In this document: one piece after another, positions 1-5,150 of the stretch
How the letters are laid out: each line of letters starts with the position of its first letter
Numbering within the stretch: the stretch's first letter is position 1
NCBI GenBank assembly: GCA_017614185.1
Contig: JAGACI010000172.1
Coordinates: 1 to 5,150 of the forward strand
DNA length: 5,150 nucleotides
Direction: 5' to 3'
From: Lachnospiraceae bacterium
GTDB taxonomy: Bacteria > Bacillota_A > Clostridia > Lachnospirales > Lachnospiraceae
The notes under the pieces: generated by a model
Databases searched by the model: none
Told to the model about the DNA's origin: nothing
The model's input: only the letters and a program-made list of their open reading frames with translations
Position numbers and translations under genes: made by a program

Positions 1-2227
1 CCTTTAACTTATAGTCTTCCTTCTCACCGTCAAGCTTTACAAACTTTGCCGCTATATCCATCATCAAAGAGTCCTGTTTCAAAGCAACAGGCGAAATCAT
101 ATTGACAAGATCTCCAAACTCCCTGATATCAACCTTCTTTTCAAAATTATAGAAACGATATGTAAGTTCTTCATCAAGTCCGCAAGCTTTAAAATTACGA
201 TAAAAAGTATTAGGAACCACTCTGTCCTGTACACAGAGCCCTACTGCTTTGGTTTTGTCTTTTGAAACAAGAATCCAGTTAGTCTCATTGTTTTCGGGGA
301 ATGCACTTATTCTGTAAAAAGAACCCGTCATAACAAGTTCTCTCCACTTTTTGTAAAGAGAAATCTGTTCCTTTACGGTATCCTTATCCTTCGAATTTAA
401 CTCACATAAATTGAATTCATATCCAAGGCATCCAAAGAATGCCACATTAAATCTGGTATCAAGAGGCGACTTCCTGAGTGTCTGATGATTGGGACAATTG
501 GAAACATGAGCCGAAACAACGGATAAAGGATATCCGTAACTGTATCCGTTTTGAATTATCACCCTCTGGTAAGCATCAGTATCGTCGCTTGCCCAAATCT
601 GAGGGAAATAGCAAAGCATGCCAAGGTCAAATCTGTTTCCGCCCGATGCACATCCTTCGAAAAGAATCTGCGGGAATCTCTCATTGAGAACCCTTAAGAT
701 TCTGTATAATCCAAGCATATATCTGTGAGCGGTTTCTCCCTGCCTTTCAGGTTCAAGAGCGGATGAATAAACATCCGAATAAATCCTGTTCATATCCCAC
801 TTAACGTAAGAAATGTCAGCCGAACCGAAGACCTTCGTCATAGCATCAATAACGTAGTCGCAAACCTCGCTCTTAGTAAGGTCAAGTACTCTTTGGTTTC
901 TGCCTTCAGAATGTGGTTTCCCGGGAATTTCAAGTGTCCAGTCGGGATGAGATTCGAAAAGCTTGCTCTTAACATTTGTCATCTCGGGTTCAACCCAGAT
1001 TCCAAACATAAGTCCAAGAGCTTTTATCTTTTCGCAAAGGCCTTTAAGTCCGCCTGGAAGTTTTTTCTTATTTACTTCCCAGTCACCAAGGGATGATGTG
1101 TCATCATTCCTCTCGCCAAACCAGCCGTCATCCATTACAAAGAGCTCACATCCAACCTTTTTCGCTTCAGATGCAAGGTCCGTAAGTTTCTTTTCGTTAA
1201 TCTTAAAGTATGCAGCTTCCCAGCTGTTTAATAAAACGGGGCGTTCTTTTCTTTTCCATGTGCCTCTGACAATATGCTCTCTTACAAATGCGTGCATATT
1301 AAGACTTAAGCCGTTAAAACCTTCAAATGAAAAGCTAAGAACGGCCTCAGGTGCGACAAAAGAGTCGCCGTTATCAAGGATAAAAGAAAAACCTGCAGGA
1401 TTAATTCCGTTAAGGACTCTCATTTTATCAAAGGTTGAAATGTTAAATATCTCAGCATGATTGCCGGAATATATAAGGTTGAAGCCAAAACATTCGCCCC
1501 TGTTTTCGTTAACATCATCAATGCCAAGAATCACAAAAGGATTGGCCCTGTTTGATGAAGCTCCGCAGTTGGTTGAATTAACAAATGTTCCGCAGGAAAG
1601 CTTTGTTACATGCTTATCCATCTCTCTTGCCCAGGCTCCGTTAAATGTAACGGCACTGAAGTTTGCCGGAGACAAATCAAGCTGAGAGCTCATAAGTCTC
1701 TTAAGAACTACTCTTTCGCCGCTCTCATTTATAAGCTTTGAATACCTTGTAATTACGTTACATTCCTCATATACAAGATAATGAAGCTCTAAGGTCAAAT
1801 CATAAGAAGCATCTCTCAAGCTGATTATAAGATGCTCATATTCACCCGATTCATCATAGGCTCTGGGAAGCCCTTCGTCTTCAAGCGCGCCTTTTATAAT
1901 CTCATACTTTTCAAAAAGGAAATCGCTTGTAGAACTTCCGTCAGCGTGGATGACCTCTATAAAAGGTTCTCTGAAATCGCCTTTTCCAAGGCTTCCCATC
2001 TCAAGACGGACATCCTCAAGGCAAAGGTTGGCAAATTCTTTACTGTAGGCTATCGATGTACCGGGTCCGAAAGCATTGTTTTCCCTTAATGCAGCCACAC
2101 TTTCTTCGTCAACGTCAATCTTCCTGCCATAATAAATATGTTCAAGATGACCTGACTGCATTTTTTCAAAGCAATAAGTTGTATTCTTTGTCTCTAAGGT
2201 AAAAAGATTACCCGATACTTTTATCAT
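1..2227 (-). CDS. agaA: GH36 alpha-galactosidase (3' end cut by window edge)
   Basis: This enzyme hydrolyses terminal alpha-galactosyl residues from oligosaccharides such as melibiose, raffinose or galactomannan fragments, by a retaining mechanism. The frame reads 742 codons from ATG at 2227 without a stop and runs off the left edge; bacterial GH36 enzymes are usually about 720-750 residues, so probably only a short C-terminal piece is missing. The order is an N-terminal beta-sandwich (about 1-330), a TIM barrel (about 331-640) and a C-terminal beta domain. Visible motifs are MDDGWFG (D366, D367), GIWVEPE (W411), KWDMNR (nucleophile D478), EGCASGGNRFD (C526) and SDDTDA (acid/base D548). As I recall the literature, these numbers coincide with those of Geobacillus AgaA, which argues for the same fold and subgroup. 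The start MIKVSGNLF has no signal peptide, so the enzyme is probably cytoplasmic. The start is fixed by GGAGG six bases upstream. It is the third gene of the run, 16 bases after the GH2 stop. The symbol follows AgaA; rafA or melA are used for the same family. Confidence 0.96.
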   Translation of the reverse strand, partial: MIKVSGNLFTLETKNTTYCFEKMQSGHLEHIYYGRKIDVDEESVAALRENNAFGPGTSIAYSKEFANLCLEDVRLEMGSLGKGDFREPFIEVIHADGSSTSDFLFEKYEIIKGALEDEGLPRAYDESGEYEHLIISLRDASYDLTLELHYLVYEECNVITRYSKLINESGERVVLKRLMSSQLDLSPANFSAVTFNGAWAREMDKHVTKLSCGTFVNSTNCGASSNRANPFVILGIDDVNENRGECFGFNLIYSGNHAEIFNISTFDKMRVLNGINPAGFSFILDNGDSFVAPEAVLSFSFEGFNGLSLNMHAFVREHIVRGTWKRKERPVLLNSWEAAYFKINEKKLTDLASEAKKVGCELFVMDDGWFGERNDDTSSLGDWEVNKKKLPGGLKGLCEKIKALGLMFGIWVEPEMTNVKSKLFESHPDWTLEIPGKPHSEGRNQRVLDLTKSEVCDYVIDAMTKVFGSADISYVKWDMNRIYSDVYSSALEPERQGETAHRYMLGLYRILRVLNERFPQILFEGCASGGNRFDLGMLCYFPQIWASDDTDAYQRVIIQNGYSYGYPLSVVSAHVSNCPNHQTLRKSPLDTRFNVAFFGCLGYEFNLCELNSKDKDTVKEQISLYKKWRELVMTGSFYRISAFPENNETNWILVSKDKTKAVGLCVQDRVVPNTFYRNFKACGLDEELTYRFYNFEKKVDIREFGDLVNMISPVALKQDSLMMDIAAKFVKLDGEKEDYKLK

Positions 2228-2233
2228 TTAAAG

Positions 2234-2238
2234 CCTCC
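2234..2238 (-). promoter_or_regulatory. Ribosome binding site of the GH36 gene
   Basis: A perfect GGAGG core lies six bases (CTTTAA) before ATG 2227, inside the 16-base gap after the GH2 stop codon. It decides the start: an earlier ATG at 2243, directly abutting the GH2 TAA, is in another frame and has no purine-rich site before it. Confidence 0.85.
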
Positions 2239-2243
2239 GTCAT

Positions 2244-4682
2244 TTAAGCTTCAATAGTGAATTTAATCTTAACAGGCTCAGTGTGAACCGATGAAATTGT
2301 AAGTGTTGCCTCACCGCTTACACCCTTTGTCTTAACAAATGTTCCGGTCATACCGCCCTGAGGATTAATACAAGTCGGTCCGATGATTTCAGCATCTCCT
2401 TCAATGGAAAGAGTTATGGGATCATTATAGAAAGGAAGCACATTTCCGTGCTGGTCAAGTGTTCTGATTCTAACCTCGGTTACGTCGTAAGAATTTTCTT
2501 CCTTAAGCTCGGTTTTGTAAGCATTTGCTTCGATTGTAACCTTCTTGAAGGGTTCTTTGGTGATGCTTGCAACAACCTTTCCGTCCTTAATGGCATCAAA
2601 CCTGTAAACGGTAGCAGCGCCGCCCCATTCACCGATATATTTACCGTATAAATCTACAAGTGTTGAATATTTAATTTTATCAACAGTAAGAACCTTGGCA
2701 GCAAGGAGATAGAATCTCTTGGGAGCACTCTCAAGTCCGTATCTGCTTGCAAGATTAAGGCCCTTCTTAATATCGTTGGCTACAGAGGGTTTATAGTGTT
2801 CTACAGTCTCCATCTGATCACCGATAAAGTCATCAATCATAACAGGGCCGTGAGGCATGTTGGGATAAGCCGATTCGCTTACTTTGTATTCAGAGATAAA
2901 CCTGTCGTTTTTGTACATCTTGATGACATCCGCATTGGTTATGGCCCAAAGTTCATCCTTGATTCCCGCAGGATGCTCACCTATATCAAGTGAAGAAGAG
3001 ACATACAAAACAGGCTCGTTATCCTGTTGAGCACGATAAATATTGCCTGCGCCCTTTAGGTTTCTGAACATATCACATACACCGTGATAGCAGATTCTGT
3101 CGCCGCTTCCGAAGTCTTTGTGCGTATTGTAATCCGCATATACCCAGCCGAAGCCGCCTGCGATATCATCTTCCTTGTAGTATGCATCCATTACTCTTGC
3201 ATGACGAAGGAAGTGCTCGGTTCTGTGAAGCTCATCATCATATGATTTGGTAGGATACATATGTCCGTTGTACTCGGAAATAAGGAATCCCTTATTCATA
3301 TCAGTTGTGATATCACTCTTTTTGTGGCAGCCCGGTGTCTTGCCGTCGTGACTGAAGTCATTGTAGGTATAAACATCCTCTAAAAGATGGCTCTTCTTTA
3401 AGAATCTTACACCGCCTGTCTGTCTGAAAGGATCAAGCTCATGTGCAAGTGCATTGGTCTTAGTGTAGAGTTCATCATCGTCCTGAGACTCGTTGATTCT
3501 TACACCCCAAAGGATGATTGAAGGGTGATTTCTGTACTGAAGAATCATATCTTCAACGTTCTTGACAGCCTGATTTTTCCACTCTTCATCGCCTATATGC
3601 TGCCAGCCGGGGATTTCTGTAAATACCATGATTCCGACTTCATCACATCTGTCCATAAAGTAGTGGCTTTGAGGATAATGAGAGGTTCTTACAGCGTTAA
3701 GTCCAAGTTCCTTCTTGAGAACATCGGCATCCATCTCCTGCATTGTCTTTGGCATTGCATAACCGACGTAAGGGAAGCTTTGATGTCTGTTGAGACCTCT
3801 GATTTTATATTTCTTACCGTTAAGGAAGAATCCTTCGGCTTTGAATTTAATCTTTCTAAAGCCGCATCTTACGATTCTTTCGTCTATTACGTTTCCGTTT
3901 TTCTTAAGCTCGGCTTTAACTTTGTATAATTCAGGTGATTCAGGGCTCCAGAGTCTTGGTATAAACTCCAGAGGCATTTTCTTTTCAAAAATCTTCCTGC
4001 CATCTTTGATCCTAACTTCAAATTCTTTGCCGTTTACGTTTGCAAATGACTTAAACTCATTTATTTTTGCATCTGCAATCGAAAATTCGACATCAAAATC
4101 GCCCTCAGACTCTTTGCTAAGTTCAAACATGGCAATAACACTTGCGTTACTGACTGCACCTTCCTTAATAGAAACCTTGGGATTAATGTAAAGGTTCTCA
4201 AGATGGAGCTTATCAAGTATTTCAACATAAACATCACGATAGATTCCGCCGTATGTCATATAATCGATAACGAATCCAAACGGAGGAACATTCAAATCCT
4301 CTCTGCTGTTTACTCTTACAACGAGCTCATTATCTTCTCCGTACTTAAGGTCATCAGAGATATCAACGCTGAAAGCAGTATATCCGCAGGTATGCTTGGC
4401 AACTTCTTTTCCGTTGAGGAAAACTGCCGCTTCATGCGCAACACCTTCAAAGGTAAGAACAACGCTCTTGCCCTTCCATTCATTTTCAGCCTTTAATACT
4501 CTTCTGTATCCCGAAATAAACTGATATACGGACTCATCAAAGTAGTGAAAAGGGAACTCTGTGTTTGTATGGGGAAGGCGAACGCTTTCGAGTGATGCAT
4601 CACTGACACTTCCGTCTACCAAGCCTTCCGTAAAATCCTTCTGATAAAGCCAATCATTGTTTAAATATATTCTCTGACTCAT
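2244..4682 (-). CDS. GH2 glycoside hydrolase, beta-galactosidase type
   Basis: This 812-residue retaining beta-glycosidase probably removes terminal beta-galactose from imported oligosaccharides. It has an N-terminal jelly-roll sugar-binding domain (about 1-170, beginning MSQRIYLNNDWLY), an immunoglobulin-like domain (about 180-285), a TIM barrel (about 286-560) and a C-terminal beta-rich tail (about 580-812). Barrel motifs are GLNRHQ (H300), ELGLNAVRTSHYPQ, ILWGVRINES with acid/base E398, and LISEYNGH with nucleophile E470. The Asn-x-Lys motif that binds the carboxylate in GH2 beta-glucuronidases is absent: the aligned place reads CYHGV (531-535), so glucuronidase is unlikely. The tail resembles the extra C-terminal domains (DUF4982 and GH2 C-terminal domain 5 type) of many gut GH2 enzymes; that match is from memory. 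There is no signal peptide, so a cytoplasmic location is inferred. An in-frame GTG at 4688 would add two residues, but GGAG sits seven bases before ATG 4682 and touches the GTG, so ATG 4682 is preferred. The ATG overlaps the GH1 stop as ATGA, indicating translational coupling. Other beta-glycosides remain possible substrates. Confidence 0.95.
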   Translation of the reverse strand: MSQRIYLNNDWLYQKDFTEGLVDGSVSDASLESVRLPHTNTEFPFHYFDESVYQFISGYRRVLKAENEWKGKSVVLTFEGVAHEAAVFLNGKEVAKHTCGYTAFSVDISDDLKYGEDNELVVRVNSREDLNVPPFGFVIDYMTYGGIYRDVYVEILDKLHLENLYINPKVSIKEGAVSNASVIAMFELSKESEGDFDVEFSIADAKINEFKSFANVNGKEFEVRIKDGRKIFEKKMPLEFIPRLWSPESPELYKVKAELKKNGNVIDERIVRCGFRKIKFKAEGFFLNGKKYKIRGLNRHQSFPYVGYAMPKTMQEMDADVLKKELGLNAVRTSHYPQSHYFMDRCDEVGIMVFTEIPGWQHIGDEEWKNQAVKNVEDMILQYRNHPSIILWGVRINESQDDDELYTKTNALAHELDPFRQTGGVRFLKKSHLLEDVYTYNDFSHDGKTPGCHKKSDITTDMNKGFLISEYNGHMYPTKSYDDELHRTEHFLRHARVMDAYYKEDDIAGGFGWVYADYNTHKDFGSGDRICYHGVCDMFRNLKGAGNIYRAQQDNEPVLYVSSSLDIGEHPAGIKDELWAITNADVIKMYKNDRFISEYKVSESAYPNMPHGPVMIDDFIGDQMETVEHYKPSVANDIKKGLNLASRYGLESAPKRFYLLAAKVLTVDKIKYSTLVDLYGKYIGEWGGAATVYRFDAIKDGKVVASITKEPFKKVTIEANAYKTELKEENSYDVTEVRIRTLDQHGNVLPFYNDPITLSIEGDAEIIGPTCINPQGGMTGTFVKTKGVSGEATLTISSVHTEPVKIKFTIEA

Positions 4683-5150
4683 AAGCACTCTCCGTTTGAT
4701 GCGATAACATCCTTGTAAAAGTAAGCTGAATCCTTAGGTGTTCTCTTCTGTGTTTCGTAATCTACAAATACAATTCCGAATCTCTTTGTGTATCCAAAAT
4801 GCCACTCGAAATTATCCATAAGTGACCATTCGAAATATCCGGCAACCTCGGTGCCATCCTCCACGCTTCTCTTCAATTCCTTTATGTATCTGTGAAGGAA
4901 ATCAACTCTGGGACCATCGTGTACCTTACCGTCGAGAGCCACCCAGTCTGTGTTGCTCATTCCGTTTTCGGTAATCATTATGGGTTTGCCATAGCTCTCA
5001 TAAATAAACTTGGGCGCCCAGTATAAGCATTTGGGCGTTACGTGCCATCCCATTGTGGTCATAGGCATTCCGTCAGGATAATGAATCTCTCTGGGTCCTT
5101 CTTTGGAATCCTCGACCTCATTGCCGTTATAAATGTTAAGTCCGAAGAAA
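4679..5150 (-). CDS. GH1 beta-glucosidase, C-terminal part (5' end beyond window)
   Basis: Only the last 156 codons are present; the frame stays open to the right edge and ends at TGA 4681-4679. Family members are usually about 440-480 residues, so roughly two thirds, including the acid/base Asn-Glu-Pro motif, lies outside. The first visible residues FFGLNIYNG match the conserved region ahead of the catalytic strand. ITENGM carries the nucleophile Glu (codon 4967-4969). WSLMDNFEW followed by GYTKRFGIVFVDY is the sugar-binding signature. The Glu-Trp pair in NFEW binds the unmodified sugar in beta-glucosidases, whereas 6-phospho-beta-glycosidases typically carry a serine there, so a non-phosphorylated substrate is expected and uptake by a PTS is less likely. 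Many GH1 enzymes also accept beta-galactosides or beta-fucosides, so exact specificity is open. An internal Met at 5068 is not the start, because conserved family sequence continues upstream of it. The gene overlaps the GH2 gene by four bases. Confidence 0.95.
   Translation of the reverse strand, partial: FFGLNIYNGNEVEDSKEGPREIHYPDGMPMTTMGWHVTPKCLYWAPKFIYESYGKPIMITENGMSNTDWVALDGKVHDGPRVDFLHRYIKELKRSVEDGTEVAGYFEWSLMDNFEWHFGYTKRFGIVFVDYETQKRTPKDSAYFYKDVIASNGECL
4688..4693 (-). promoter_or_regulatory. Ribosome binding site of the GH2 gene
   Basis: GGAGAG lies within the final codons of the GH1 gene, with its GGAG core seven bases before ATG 4682. The spacing suits ATG 4682 and is too short for the in-frame GTG at 4688, which overlaps the end of this site. 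A binding site buried in the upstream gene together with an ATGA stop/start overlap is a typical arrangement for coupled translation. Confidence 0.75.

Noticed and set aside
963..1685. Two consecutive plus-strand open frames (963-1460 and 1461-1685)
   Set aside because: They lie antisense to the GH36 gene, whose frame carries the conserved catalytic motifs. Their composition is what the antisense of a codon-biased gene produces, and they show no recognisable motif.
2228..2243. A terminator or promoter between the GH2 and GH36 genes
   Set aside because: The gap is only 16 bases, with no inverted repeat or T-run. It holds just the ribosome binding site.
3525..4496. Plus-strand open frames opposite the GH2 gene (3525-3929, 3790-4191, 4203-4496)
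   Set aside because: They overlap one another and are antisense to conserved GH2 domains. They show no recognisable protein motif.
4679..5068. A free-standing 129-residue protein starting at Met 5068
   Set aside because: Conserved GH1 sequence (FFGLNIYNG) continues in the same frame upstream to the window edge, so this is an internal Met of a longer gene.
1..5150. Repeats, mobile elements, CRISPR or RNA genes
   Set aside because: Coding sequence fills the window apart from 16 bases, and I saw no repeated units, terminal inverted repeats, tRNA-like folds or transposase motifs.

Overview
The window holds three adjacent genes for carbohydrate-active enzymes, all on the minus strand. In transcription order (right to left) they are the 3' part of a GH1 beta-glucosidase (4679-5150, its 5' part beyond the right edge), a complete GH2 beta-galactosidase-type enzyme (2244-4682), and a nearly complete GH36 alpha-galactosidase (1-2227, its stop codon beyond the left edge). 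The DNA is almost entirely coding. The first pair overlaps by 4 bases (ATGA) and the second pair is separated by 16 bases, so this is very probably one operon. No promoter, terminator, RNA gene, repeat, mobile element or CRISPR array is visible. Whatever controls the operon lies outside the window.

The organism is most likely a low-to-moderate-GC Firmicute (Bacillota), plausibly a gut or rumen Lachnospiraceae such as Butyrivibrio, Roseburia or relatives. The grounds are purine-rich GGAG/GGAGG ribosome binding sites at tight spacing, frequent CTT, AGA/AGG, GAA and GGA codons, and proteins that read like clostridial glycosidases. This is inference; no marker gene is present.

The GH2 and GH36 proteins have no N-terminal signal peptide, and the three enzymes are probably cytoplasmic (the GH1 N-terminus is not visible). 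They would finish the breakdown of imported oligosaccharides or glycosides: GH36 removes terminal alpha-galactose, GH2 removes a beta-linked sugar (most likely galactose), and GH1 removes beta-linked glucose or a related sugar. The catalytic residues that can be seen are intact in all three, so none looks like a pseudogene. Together they suggest use of plant-derived heteroglycans, raffinose- or galactomannan-type oligosaccharides, or galactolipid head groups. The real substrate cannot be read from this window.

I found no evidence of a previously undescribed system. The points worth a second look are the mix of linkage specificities in one operon, the unresolved specificity and C-terminal tail of the GH2 enzyme, and the two translational junctions.
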